Below the pieces are notes generated by a model. That model searched no databases, was not told the DNA's origin, and worked only from the letters and a program-made list of their open reading frames with translations. Shown piece after piece: positions 18,261 through 25,143 of a DNA stretch of 25,143 bases. This stretch comes from a virus. The number at the start of each line of letters is the position of its first letter. Position 1 is the first letter of the stretch. The translations under genes and the position numbers were made by a program. Location of the stretch: positions 1-25,143 of IMG/VR virus record IMGVR_UViG_3300034106_001606, one strand, 5' to 3'.

Positions 18261-19229
18261 TTAAGCCTCAAACCATTTTTTTGATAGCAGTTTTATCTTC
18301 AATCCTGAAGTTTCTTTAGATCGAATTATACTGTATAATGTTGCTAGTCTTCCGTACTTTAATAATGCTTCGTTAGCATCTTTAATATCCGGATCCCAGT
18401 TAGGAAAACTTACACTCCAATTATTTTCTATTGCTTGATCTACTAACTTTTTTCCAGCTGAATCTCTGTCTGGTAAAATAATTACTTCTCTTTTAAGTTG
18501 ATTAATTAGAGTTTTTTGTTGATCACTTATTTCACTACCTAGTATTGCTACGCCGTCGATACTAATTGCATCAAACGGTCCTTCGCACACTATTACATAT
18601 TTACGATTTTCTTTTTGATTATCAAAATTAAACACATATCCTGGTTGTTGTTCCGAAATGTATTTAGGTTTACCATCACGCAACAGCCTAGCCGTAAACC
18701 CTACTAAATTTTTATTAAAGTAAAAAGGAACAATTAATCTATTAGGATATGCAGGGCTCCAATACCATTCGTAATCATCGAGATAAAATCCTCGATTAGC
18801 AATATATTCTATCGCTAAATTCATATCATCGTGATACTCTGCTTCTCCTATTTTTACACTATCAGGAGGTAATATTTTATCAATAAATTTTGGTAGAATG
18901 TCGAATTTTGATTTGTAATCCGAATTTTCTTTTAATCTAAGTGCTTCTAAACTGCATTTTGAAATTAAATCGTCTGGTACATTTAACCAGCGCATCAATT
19001 TTCGAAATTTTGTAGTTACTATTCTTCCAGGTTGCCAACTAGTTTTAAATCCGCAGTTAAAACAATGATAGCTAACTCCTTCATTAATCATCATACCTCC
19101 ACGCTGTCTAGTATCAGAGGAAGTACCGTTATGATGACAGCAGACAGCATTAAAACTTATCCATCCGCTGGGAGTCTTTTTTCTTCTAGAAGGCAAGTGT
19201 AAGCTGATTGTATCTATGACTAGACTCAT
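18261..19229 (-). CDS. 61: DNA primase, T4 gp61/DnaG-like
   Basis: 322 aa against 342 in T4. The N-terminal zinc ribbon is seen as Cys30/Cys31, His32/His33 and HCFNCG (His55, Cys56, Cys59). The TOPRIM domain has EGPFDA (216-221) and PDRDSAGK (253-260), the metal-binding Glu and Asp motifs. It makes RNA primers on the lagging strand with the gp41 helicase encoded two genes downstream. ATG 19229 starts MSLVIDTISLHLPSRRKKTP, a usual gp61 opening. The stop is one base before the 37-aa gene, so translation is coupled. Confidence 0.92.
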   Translation of the reverse strand: MSLVIDTISLHLPSRRKKTPSGWISFNAVCCHHNGTSSDTRQRGGMMINEGVSYHCFNCGFKTSWQPGRIVTTKFRKLMRWLNVPDDLISKCSLEALRLKENSDYKSKFDILPKFIDKILPPDSVKIGEAEYHDDMNLAIEYIANRGFYLDDYEWYWSPAYPNRLIVPFYFNKNLVGFTARLLRDGKPKYISEQQPGYVFNFDNQKENRKYVIVCEGPFDAISIDGVAILGSEISDQQKTLINQLKREVIILPDRDSAGKKLVDQAIENNWSVSFPNWDPDIKDANEALLKYGRLATLYSIIRSKETSGLKIKLLSKKWFEA

Positions 19230-19238
19230 AGATATATT

Positions 19239-20051
19239 TTACGATATTACTAATATTTTGTCAATAGATCCGGTGTTCGCTGTATCCGGAAGATATTTAA
19301 TTCTTAACCAACTTATATTATTACTGTAATCGGTTATTTCATTATACACTTTACTAACAACATCAGTAGAATTATTGATATTAAAAGTTTCTAAATCTGA
19401 CCAATTAGTTGCTGCACTAACTACTGCATCGGTAGTTATTTGTACAGTTACTTCAGCATCGAAGTTAGTTAATCGAAATTCTAATTTAATTTGATGCGTG
19501 TCATTGACATCATTTCTTGGATTAACTTCTACAGACGAACTGTAATAAGTGGTTATATCTGGGTTTACTGAATCGTCGATTAGGTATATGAATTTGTCTA
19601 TAATTTGAGCAGGAACAGATTCTGGTACAACACCATTCAGTAAATCAATTATACCAGTAGCGCCAAACTGACTATCTCCGTATAGCAGTGTTTTTGTACC
19701 GTCATCGTTTAAAATGTAAAGGCTAAATTTTAAGAACTGAGGCTTTATATAATCAATTTGTTCTGCATAAATTGTCATAGTAGCTAGTCCTGTAGTGTTA
19801 ATTACAGGCTCTACGTCGACTGTTAAAACTTCGGTATTGTAATGATCTAAAATAACACATTTCAGATTATAATTTGTAATTGATATACGTTTTTGATCAG
19901 CATTTCGCACGTCAAATTCCACGACGTTTTTCACGCCTTTGTACAATTTTATTCTTCGTTGGTACACAGGTCTATACTCCACAGGATATGACGCCAAATC
20001 GGCAACTACCGAAATTCTATTTGAATATAAATAACTTGAAATTTTTTGCAT
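19239..20051 (-). CDS. Virion structural protein, probably tail-associated
   Basis: ATG 20051 is preferred over an in-frame ATG at 20087, because a late-type motif CATAAATA (20060-20067) lies nine bases upstream and the earlier start would precede that promoter. The product is 270 aa, starting MQKISSYLYSNR. The pattern YLYSNRISVVADLAS, VYQRRIKLYKGVKNVVEFDV, RNADQKRIS and PQFLKFSLYILNDDG..LLYGDSQFGATG is one I recall from T4-like marine phages, where it is listed as a structural protein. All-beta, Ig-like repeats are likely. It is eight bases upstream of primase but probably expressed late. Confidence 0.72.
   Translation of the reverse strand: MQKISSYLYSNRISVVADLASYPVEYRPVYQRRIKLYKGVKNVVEFDVRNADQKRISITNYNLKCVILDHYNTEVLTVDVEPVINTTGLATMTIYAEQIDYIKPQFLKFSLYILNDDGTKTLLYGDSQFGATGIIDLLNGVVPESVPAQIIDKFIYLIDDSVNPDITTYYSSSVEVNPRNDVNDTHQIKLEFRLTNFDAEVTVQITTDAVVSAATNWSDLETFNINNSTDVVSKVYNEITDYSNNISWLRIKYLPDTANTGSIDKILVIS
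20026..20033 (+). promoter_or_regulatory. Late promoter TATAAATA for the plus-strand gene
   Basis: Exact T4 late -10 motif, 32 bases before ATG 20065. It lies inside the coding sequence of the opposite-strand structural gene. Confidence 0.6.
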
Positions 20052-20059
20052 CTTAACTG

Positions 20060-20067
20060 TATTTATG
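20060..20067 (-). promoter_or_regulatory. Late-type promoter CATAAATA for the structural gene
   Basis: One mismatch to the T4 motif, nine bases before ATG 20051. Its bases overlap the ATG (20065-20067) of the plus-strand gene. Confidence 0.5.
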
Positions 20068-20442
20068 GCGAAATTAAGAGAAAACATACAAGAACAATTA
20101 CCCTTTATTTCTGTGCTTCATTATGGAGAAAGCGAATACGTTGGGATTATAATAAATCAAGATCAATACGTAACTAGTTTTTTTGATTTGAGCATGTTAA
20201 AAACTGCTGAAGATAAAGCTGGATTATTAGAGATCGGAGAAATTTGGTGGTGGGAATCTAACAGACAGGTTCCTATAAACATATTTCTTAGAAAGGAAAT
20301 AGAACCTTATCGATACGCTATTAAAACCTTTAATAGCAAAGATGTCAGAATAATGCTCGGGCCAGTAGTGAATTTATTAAATTTAACTATAAAACGAGTT
20401 AAAAGAAAAAGTGTTCAGTTAGTAAGAGCCCCAAAACGTTAA
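20065..20442 (+). CDS. Conserved T4-like phage protein, lone plus-strand gene
   Basis: 125 aa from ATG 20065, no Shine-Dalgarno visible. Key strings are NIQEQLPFISVLHYGESEYV, GEIWWWESNRQVPINIFLRK and a basic tail LTIKRVKRKSVQLVRAPKR. I recall close relatives (LGDLWWWESNRxLPINIFL) in T4-like cyanophages with no known function. The Trp cluster and basic end suggest nucleic-acid or protein binding. It is transcribed from TATAAATA at 20026 and converges on the next gene, sharing the stop sequence TTAA (20439-20442). Confidence 0.78.
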   Translation: MAKLRENIQEQLPFISVLHYGESEYVGIIINQDQYVTSFFDLSMLKTAEDKAGLLEIGEIWWWESNRQVPINIFLRKEIEPYRYAIKTFNSKDVRIMLGPVVNLLNLTIKRVKRKSVQLVRAPKR

Positions 20443-21017
20443 CTAAATTCATAACTTACTTTTTCACATATTAAGTTCATTTGTACTACAATTGCCTGAG
20501 CATAAGCTATGGCATGCGCCTTTTTAAAATAATATTCATCATTTTCTGGTTTTTTCCAAACCTCTTCTAAGATCGTCGACCATGGCTCTCCAACTAGGTA
20601 TCTCTTCGCTGGTCGTATCACTGCTAATACTGCTGCTAATTGTTCTATCGTTATTGGTTTCATTTGACGTAATATAGAACCATGCCCGTTTACGTGAAAG
20701 AGTAAGTCGATGAACTCGTCTTGTTCTAGAAGATCCCATAATGGTTCCGTCTCCATCAATTTTTTTAAATGTTCTTCGTTTTTTACATCTTTGTAAACAC
20801 TAACATTTAGCAAGTCTATTTTAAAATATCCTCGTTCTTCCGCAGTTTTATAATCAATGTTTGATAGATTTGTTATAGGATTAGAGGGTATAGGTTGCAC
20901 ATAGATACCGGTATTATGTGGTACTAACAAATCATTTTGTAATCGACTAGCTCTAATATGTTTAATATGTTTAAGAGCTAATTCACGATCTGCAAAGTCT
21001 ATATCGATATCAGGCAT
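20439..21017 (-). CDS. DNA polymerase III alpha-like small protein
   Basis: 192 aa. It opens MPDIDIDFADRELALKHIKH, matching the PDxDxDF catalytic-aspartate motif of DnaE, and continues with YFKIDLLNVSVYKDV (like the DnaE FDFLGL.. segment), IEQLAAVLAVIRPAKR and FKKAHAIAYAQAIVVQMN (like KSHAxAY.xxxYQ). PHP, finger extension and tau-binding parts are absent; E. coli alpha is over 1100 aa. T4-like marine phages carry such short DnaE-like genes, from memory. It is unlikely to be a processive polymerase; structural or host-mimic roles are possible. Confidence 0.75.
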   Translation of the reverse strand: MPDIDIDFADRELALKHIKHIRASRLQNDLLVPHNTGIYVQPIPSNPITNLSNIDYKTAEERGYFKIDLLNVSVYKDVKNEEHLKKLMETEPLWDLLEQDEFIDLLFHVNGHGSILRQMKPITIEQLAAVLAVIRPAKRYLVGEPWSTILEEVWKKPENDEYYFKKAHAIAYAQAIVVQMNLICEKVSYEFS

Positions 21018-21202
21018 TATTGTATAACTTCAGTTTCAAATAAAAGTAAAGGTAAATTTTTTGATAAAAATTCTGCATAGTCAGTTGCCTCGTCTATGTT
21101 TTCAAAACCTTCTAATTTCACATAGATTGAATCGTCTTTTTCGTTCACTAAAACTTGCATGGATAATTCTGTGTTAGTGCTTCCTGAAACAACGTAGGTC
21201 AT
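21017..21202 (-). CDS. 61-aa phage protein, unknown
   Basis: ATG 21202, overlapping the end of the preceding gene by four bases and the next by one. Sequence: beta strand MTYVVSGSTNTELSMQVLV, DSIYVKLEGF, then helix ENIDEATDYAEFLSKNLPLL. It resembles a beta-beta-alpha mini-domain and recalls small T4-like phage proteins in this neighbourhood. Function unknown. Confidence 0.7.
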   Translation of the reverse strand: MTYVVSGSTNTELSMQVLVNEKDDSIYVKLEGFENIDEATDYAEFLSKNLPLLLFETEVIQ

Positions 21203-21891
21203 AGTCCAGCCTCCTTAATCACCTGTTTTACCAGCTCTATATCTTGCTTAGAACTTTTAAATTTTTTAGACCAAAATATAGGGTCTATAATATTACTTAT
21301 GGCAGATAGCTGAGTATCGTCTAGCTGATCTAAAAGTTTTTTACCTGAATTTGAATTTAAAATTAGCCAAGGACTTACTTTTCCATCTTTAATATCAAAC
21401 ATGGCTCTATTTGTGCTAACATAATTAAAATAATGATTCCACATACTGTTATTCTTTTCAGCCCATAAGCTCATATGTTTGATTGATCTTTCTAATGCAG
21501 TTTCTACAGATTCTGTTTGTATTAGATTTACAATGTATTTTTCATAGAGTTCGTCTCTGCACCAATGATCGATTTTAACTCCGCTCTTAACTATCCATTC
21601 TATAAATTTATTTGGATATAACGGATTTATGTTTGAAACAAAACTGCCAAATTTAACAAATGCATTATAATACGGACTTTTTGAGAATTCTGAATAAGTT
21701 TTTGATTCTGTAGATTTTTGAGCGATTTCATAGAATTTGTTAAAGGTATAAAATCCCATAACTACATGTTTTTCATTCTGTGCAAGATGTCTTCTTTTTT
21801 GCTCGCACATATGTACTATCAAAGTCTTTTCTTTAGTAAACTTTGTTCGACAATGTACACAAACAAATTCTTGCAAGATTTCTGCTATCAT
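21199..21891 (-). CDS. Conserved phage protein with N-terminal zinc finger
   Basis: 230 aa. The first 35 residues hold CVHC (Cys11, Cys14) and HMCEQKRRH (His27, Cys29), a treble-clef or C2HC-like finger after FVCVHCRTKFTKEKT. The remainder is helical with SPYYNAFVKFGSFVSNINPLYP, WCRDELYEKYI, TESVETALERSIKHM and WNHYFNYVS. I recall a strongly conserved relative in T4-like cyanophages, listed as hypothetical. Nucleic-acid contact through the finger is an inference. It overlaps genes on both sides. Confidence 0.8.
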   Translation of the reverse strand: MIAEILQEFVCVHCRTKFTKEKTLIVHMCEQKRRHLAQNEKHVVMGFYTFNKFYEIAQKSTESKTYSEFSKSPYYNAFVKFGSFVSNINPLYPNKFIEWIVKSGVKIDHWCRDELYEKYIVNLIQTESVETALERSIKHMSLWAEKNNSMWNHYFNYVSTNRAMFDIKDGKVSPWLILNSNSGKKLLDQLDDTQLSAISNIIDPIFWSKKFKSSKQDIELVKQVIKEAGL

Positions 21892-22367
21892 TTAAAATAG
21901 TCTTTAATTTGTTTATCACTATACCCAAACAATTTTGCTTGTTCTATACATTCTTTTTCGGTAGTTAGTGTAGCAAGTAATTCTAATTCGTCAATTTTTT
22001 TAGTTGGGTGAACATCTAATAAGAATTTATATATTTTACTATTAGAATTTTTCTTTCGTTTAAATCCTATCCATTCATGATAAAAAATCTTTTTTGATTC
22101 ATGACTACACATGCATAGTAATTGCCAAAGCAATTTTGGATGCTTTTGCAAAACATTCCAATGTTTATTAAAATATTCATTGACAGTTAATAGATAGTGT
22201 TCTTGTATATTTCTGTCATTAATTTTAACATTACTGATATATCTGTTTAAGATGAAAAATTCGCTTTTTAATGCTTTTTTTTGATCGTCATTTATGTCAT
22301 CCCATAAAGACTTTACATTTAAATCTACTGCTGCCAATTTTTCTTTTAATTCAATTTTATCACTCAT
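21888..22367 (-). CDS. 159-aa phage protein, unknown
   Basis: Overlaps the oxygenase gene by eight bases. Helical: DLNVKSLWDDINDDQKKALK, HYLLTVNEYFNKHWNVLQKH, PKLLWQLLCMCS, HEWIGFKRKK, and a C-terminal ATLTTEKECIEQAKLFGYSD. The order is typical of a family I recall near replication genes in T4-like phages. A clamp-loader small subunit (gp62) was considered; the sequence does not show T4 gp62 motifs, so I leave it unassigned. Confidence 0.7.
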   Translation of the reverse strand: MSDKIELKEKLAAVDLNVKSLWDDINDDQKKALKSEFFILNRYISNVKINDRNIQEHYLLTVNEYFNKHWNVLQKHPKLLWQLLCMCSHESKKIFYHEWIGFKRKKNSNSKIYKFLLDVHPTKKIDELELLATLTTEKECIEQAKLFGYSDKQIKDYFK

Positions 22368-22875
22368 AAATCAGTCCTTGACTTAAACACCAATTATACA
22401 CATCTTGATAGGATAAGTCATCTTTTTCCTGTTCAAAAACTGTGCTAAAAAGATATCTTGGTTTTTCAAAATTAATTACACAATGTCGATGCTGAGTATT
22501 AAACAGATAAAAATGGCCTACTTCATAATTCAGTTCTGTTATATTATCATTGAATCTATCAACCACATCTCCAAATAAGCAATGGCTATTCGAATGTTCG
22601 ATAAGCATATTAATGGTTACGCCCCTATAAAAGTCTTTGTGCCAATTGTACGATGTATTTGGAGCCATACGTATTATCATGCAAGTTTTAATAGGATACG
22701 CTTCATTAATAGTTTTTAATAAAGATTCTTTTGACCAAATGCCTTTTCTCATTTCGAGCATATCAAACCCGTCGATGGTTATCCACTGGTCATACAAGTT
22801 TATATGTCGAGAAAACTTAATAATCGTTTTAGATTTTAATATAAACTTTTTAAATAAATGATTATTTTGGATCAT
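22360..22875 (-). CDS. 2OG-Fe(II)/aspartyl-hydroxylase-like oxygenase
   Basis: 171 aa. NWHKDFYRG supplies His79-x-Asp81, GHFYLFNTQHRHCVINF supplies distal His129 or His131, and KPRYLFSTVF supplies Arg140, in the order of the jelly-roll dioxygenases close to aspartyl/asparaginyl beta-hydroxylases. The iron- and 2-oxoglutarate-binding set is thus present. Substrate unknown: protein side chain, sugar or base. It belongs to the operon with the methyl- and glycosyltransferases upstream, so surface-glycan or protein decoration is plausible. It overlaps the 73-aa gene by 14 bases. Confidence 0.8.
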   Translation of the reverse strand: MIQNNHLFKKFILKSKTIIKFSRHINLYDQWITIDGFDMLEMRKGIWSKESLLKTINEAYPIKTCMIIRMAPNTSYNWHKDFYRGVTINMLIEHSNSHCLFGDVVDRFNDNITELNYEVGHFYLFNTQHRHCVINFEKPRYLFSTVFEQEKDDLSYQDVYNWCLSQGLIYE

Positions 22876-23083
22876 CGATGCTGAGTCTGTATATCATTTT
22901 TACTCGGGAAACAGCTTTTTGTAAAGCAGGATTTGTTTTTGCTGCCAATCTAATTTCATTCCAAAGAATGTGATCTTGTAAATCTTCTATACCTGAAGAT
23001 TGAATGATTGTTCTTTTTTCTTTGCCAAACTCTCTTTCGTAAACAGTTTTCCCTTTATCTGGGCTTTCGTAAATTTTTGTCAT
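22862..23083 (-). CDS. 73-aa phage protein, unknown
   Basis: ATG 23083 overlaps the methyltransferase stop by four bases. Sequence begins MTKIYESPDKGKTVYEREFG and continues with KEKRTIIQSSGIEDLQDHIL, then a helix. I recall the opening MTKIYESPDxGxTVYER in T4-like phages near structural genes, with no function assigned. Mixed charge, no motif. Confidence 0.74.
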   Translation of the reverse strand: MTKIYESPDKGKTVYEREFGKEKRTIIQSSGIEDLQDHILWNEIRLAAKTNPALQKAVSRVKMIYRLSIDDPK

Positions 23084-23640
23084 TTATATGCTACCACTCT
23101 ACTACACATTGCAGTTTTAGGATATTTATTTGGTTCAACTACTGTTTTACTAAATCCTGTATCCTTCAATAGTTTACTTAAACTATCTGCGCTGTATCCC
23201 CATTTATGCAGCATTGCAACGTTTTGATATTTTCCTATATTACCAAATATTCCTGCAACACCTTGCTTTAATATTTTTTTATTATCACTGTAAATTCTAC
23301 TAGGATCGGATACTATAAACTTACACATTTTTAATAGATCTGGCCATTCTGTGGCTACTGATCCTCCTGGTTTTAAAATTCTATACCATTCTTTTAACAT
23401 GCCAGGAACTTGATTTGGCATGATATGTTCTATCACATGAACACTGAGGATTTCGTCTACGGTGTCGTTAGGTATAGGATATTGATCTGTTAGATTATGT
23501 ATAGTTATACCAGATTGCCCTATGCAGTAGTCTCCATCTACATTTATCCATCCTTCGTAAAGATTCGGTCCGCATCCTAGATGCAATCTTATAGGCAATT
23601 GTTTTTGTTGATAATTTATTATTTCTTCAGTTAAAGTCAT
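23080..23640 (-). CDS. SAM-dependent methyltransferase (class I)
   Basis: 186 aa. Motif I is LHLGCGPN (19-26). An acidic residue follows in WINVDGDY, then IPNDTVDEILSVHVIEHI (56-73) and RILKPGG (87-93). This is the methyltransferase-11 pattern, seen in small-molecule, sugar and lipid methyltransferases. Length is at the low end. With a glycosyltransferase and an FkbM methyltransferase just upstream it probably methylates a sugar or nucleotide-sugar in glycan decoration. ATG 23640 overlaps the glycosyltransferase stop by 14 bases. Confidence 0.85.
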   Translation of the reverse strand: MTLTEEIINYQQKQLPIRLHLGCGPNLYEGWINVDGDYCIGQSGITIHNLTDQYPIPNDTVDEILSVHVIEHIMPNQVPGMLKEWYRILKPGGSVATEWPDLLKMCKFIVSDPSRIYSDNKKILKQGVAGIFGNIGKYQNVAMLHKWGYSADSLSKLLKDTGFSKTVVEPNKYPKTAMCSRVVAYK

Positions 23641-24592
23641 GTTTAATACTTTTAAAAAAATTACACCATTTATCTGTAATTTTTTCTACAGAATAATTTT
23701 CAACAACATATTTTTGACCATTTGAAATCATTTCTAGAATATGTTTCCTATTATGTTTATCTAAAGCCCATGCTATTCCTTTGGCATAGTTTTTTGTCCA
23801 AATAAAATCTTTGAATTCATCGTAGCTTTGAAGTCTGCTAGTAATTACAAATTTTCCACTGATTAAAGAATCTATTAAACGTGTAGAACTTTTAGTTATT
23901 GTACGGTAATTTTCCTCTACAGGAATTAATACAATATCAGTATCTTTCAAATAATGACCTTGCGTTTCCCAGTTCCATTCTACAAAATTAATTTTATCCA
24001 TGTTAACAAACTGATGATCAGGGTTTTTTAATCTCTGTCTTGTTTTTTCCTCAAATCTTTTAGCCTTTCCTGTTACAATAGATAATTTGTATCGTCCAAT
24101 ATTTCTTTCAAGAAAAGACCAAATTTCCGTCCAGTTAACATACCCTAAACTACTATTGCTACCAAACCATAAAATTTTTATTGTTTTTCCTGGTGAAAAT
24201 TCTGGAGTTAATACAGGGCGTTCTACAGGATCAGGGATAACAGTAGCTATTTTTCCAGTTCTGTTTAGTATTTCATCAGCCATTGTACGACTGTTACAGG
24301 TAATATAATCCGCTTCTATTGCACACGGTAGTAGTGCATCATCTTCGTCAAATTTGTTATCACATATGTCAAATACAGTAATAGCTTTTTTTCTTTTAGA
24401 TTCTAATATGTTTTCTAATTGAGAAAATTTAATCCATACTGCGATATCATTTTCTTTAAGATGTGTTGTATTAGTTCCTATAGTAGAACTAATATTTCTT
24501 TTTTTTAATTCTTCAGAAATTAATCTTCCTCGCAGACGATGGCTTGCTCTTCTTTCTGAAAATTTACTAGTTAAAAAATGTACATTACTCAT
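23627..24592 (-). CDS. Glycosyltransferase, GT-B (GT4-like)
   Basis: 321 aa. N-terminal Rossmann-like half contains VHFLTSKFSERRASHRLRGR. The C-terminal half has KILWFGSNSSLGYVNW (about 139-154), DTDIVLIPVEENYRTITKSS and RLIDSLISGKFVITS (about 245-259), which is the GT-B donor-site layout (SxxRLxDxLxxGxxVI). It would transfer a sugar from a nucleotide donor to an unknown acceptor such as phage fibre, host LPS or DNA. It overlaps both neighbours, so the trio FkbM-GT-methyltransferase is one translational unit. Confidence 0.83.
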   Translation of the reverse strand: MSNVHFLTSKFSERRASHRLRGRLISEELKKRNISSTIGTNTTHLKENDIAVWIKFSQLENILESKRKKAITVFDICDNKFDEDDALLPCAIEADYITCNSRTMADEILNRTGKIATVIPDPVERPVLTPEFSPGKTIKILWFGSNSSLGYVNWTEIWSFLERNIGRYKLSIVTGKAKRFEEKTRQRLKNPDHQFVNMDKINFVEWNWETQGHYLKDTDIVLIPVEENYRTITKSSTRLIDSLISGKFVITSRLQSYDEFKDFIWTKNYAKGIAWALDKHNRKHILEMISNGQKYVVENYSVEKITDKWCNFFKSIKHDFN

Positions 24593-25143
24593 CAGGTTTT
24601 ATAAAAATGAAATCTGCTTTTCCTACTTTTTGTATGTTCTTATACCCTAACGAATTTAAAAGTTTTTCTGGATCAGGCATAGTGCTATTTTGTCGAGTGT
24701 GTACTCTTACTTTATTTTCAATTAAAATAACAGGGGAGTTATTTTTAAGAAACTCTGTGGCTCCATCTAATAAATATCCTTCGTGACTGTCTACATCAAT
24801 TTTAACAAAATCAATATCTTTAAGATTTAGATCATCTAATTTAATAGTATTCACTTTTATTGTAATCTGATCTGCTAAATCTTTTTCTTCTAATGTTGAT
24901 ACCCATGCGCTAAAATTGTTATTTACAAAATTTTGAATACCATTTTTATTACTGATACCAACATTTTCAATTTTGCAATTTCTGATATTGCGAATTTCTA
25001 AATTTTTATTACAACACTCAAACATTTCTTGATTAGCTTCGAAACCTAAAACATTTTTAAATTTGGTCGACATAGCGATAGTCGAGTCTCCGATCCATGT
25101 TCCAATATCAATAGCGTTATCAAATTTTCTTACATATTTAAGA
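24585..25143 (-). CDS. FkbM-family methyltransferase (5' end outside the window)
   Basis: The reading frame stays open to the right edge, so 185 codons are seen and the start is missing; the ATG at 25073 is internal. Visible from the edge: AIDIGTWIGDST (SAM-binding motif I), VLGFEANQEMFECCNKNL (acidic end of strand 2), DFVKIDVDSHEGYLLDGA (the KIDVEGxE-like FkbM motif), and SPVILIENKVR. The family O-methylates sugars and related groups. First gene seen of the glycan-type cluster that overlaps the glycosyltransferase by eight bases. Confidence 0.85.
   Translation of the reverse strand, partial: LKYVRKFDNAIDIGTWIGDSTIAMSTKFKNVLGFEANQEMFECCNKNLEIRNIRNCKIENVGISNKNGIQNFVNNNFSAWVSTLEEKDLADQITIKVNTIKLDDLNLKDIDFVKIDVDSHEGYLLDGATEFLKNNSPVILIENKVRVHTRQNSTMPDPEKLLNSLGYKNIQKVGKADFIFIKPDE

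Noticed and set aside
21888-22367. Clamp-loader small subunit gp62
   Set aside because: Neighbourhood is suggestive but no T4 gp62 sequence feature could be matched by eye.

Overview
The window looks like part of the genome of a large T4-like tailed phage (myovirus). On the minus strand it carries a gp41-type replicative helicase and a gp61-type primase. Other core genes resemble, from memory, T4-like phages of aquatic bacteria: a small DnaE-like protein, a virion structural protein beginning MQKISSYLYSNR, a carbamoyltransferase, and several short conserved proteins. Early-type promoters fit the sigma-70 consensus, so the host is probably a Gram-negative, likely proteobacterial, cell. No host gene, integrase, IS or CRISPR array is visible.

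Layout. (1) 1-561 has no gene. It holds a 10-bp-periodic T-rich repeat, a perfect dyad, four AACCGTTG copies and a minus-strand promoter with no ORF behind it. (2) 562-11716 is a plus-strand early region of about 36 mostly tiny genes, many under 60 codons and often with ATGA or TAATG overlaps. They are served by some 20 near-identical promoters (GGTTGACA, 16-17 bp, often TGcTATAAT). It also contains three tRNA genes (Leu-UAA, Arg-UCU, CAU), a gene-free structured stretch at 8311-8706 that is a candidate non-coding RNA, and ends with an AAA+ ATPase gene and a strong terminator. (3) 11717-12033 is a convergent intergenic region with a 26-27 bp direct repeat. (4) 12034-25143 is almost all minus strand. 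Reading right to left: an FkbM methyltransferase (cut by the window edge), a glycosyltransferase, a SAM methyltransferase, a small protein, a 2OG-Fe(II) oxygenase, three conserved proteins, a PolIII-alpha-like fragment, a structural protein, primase, a 37-aa protein, carbamoyltransferase, helicase, then unrecognised proteins including one with a kinase-like signature, and a second 2OG-Fe(II) oxygenase. One plus-strand gene (20065-20442) sits inside this block.

Working together. The early region probably supplies host-takeover proteins and tRNAs. The minus block supplies the primosome, DNA or sugar modification (carbamoyl, methyl, glycosyl and hydroxyl transfer) and virion parts. NATAAATA motifs resembling the T4 late promoter precede several minus-strand genes and the lone plus-strand gene. 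The early region uses CGT and CTG codons freely. The minus-strand block, especially right of about 17 kb, is A/T-rich and uses AGA, TTA and ATA, which match the three tRNAs.

Most notable observations: six early promoters carry perfect or near-perfect inverted repeats centred on the -10 box, with arms that differ in sequence; the candidate structured RNA at 8311-8706; a small protein with an SSB-like C-terminal tip; a primase-carbamoyltransferase-helicase gene order; a retained PolIII-alpha catalytic-motif fragment; and divergent late-type promoters placed inside each other's genes.
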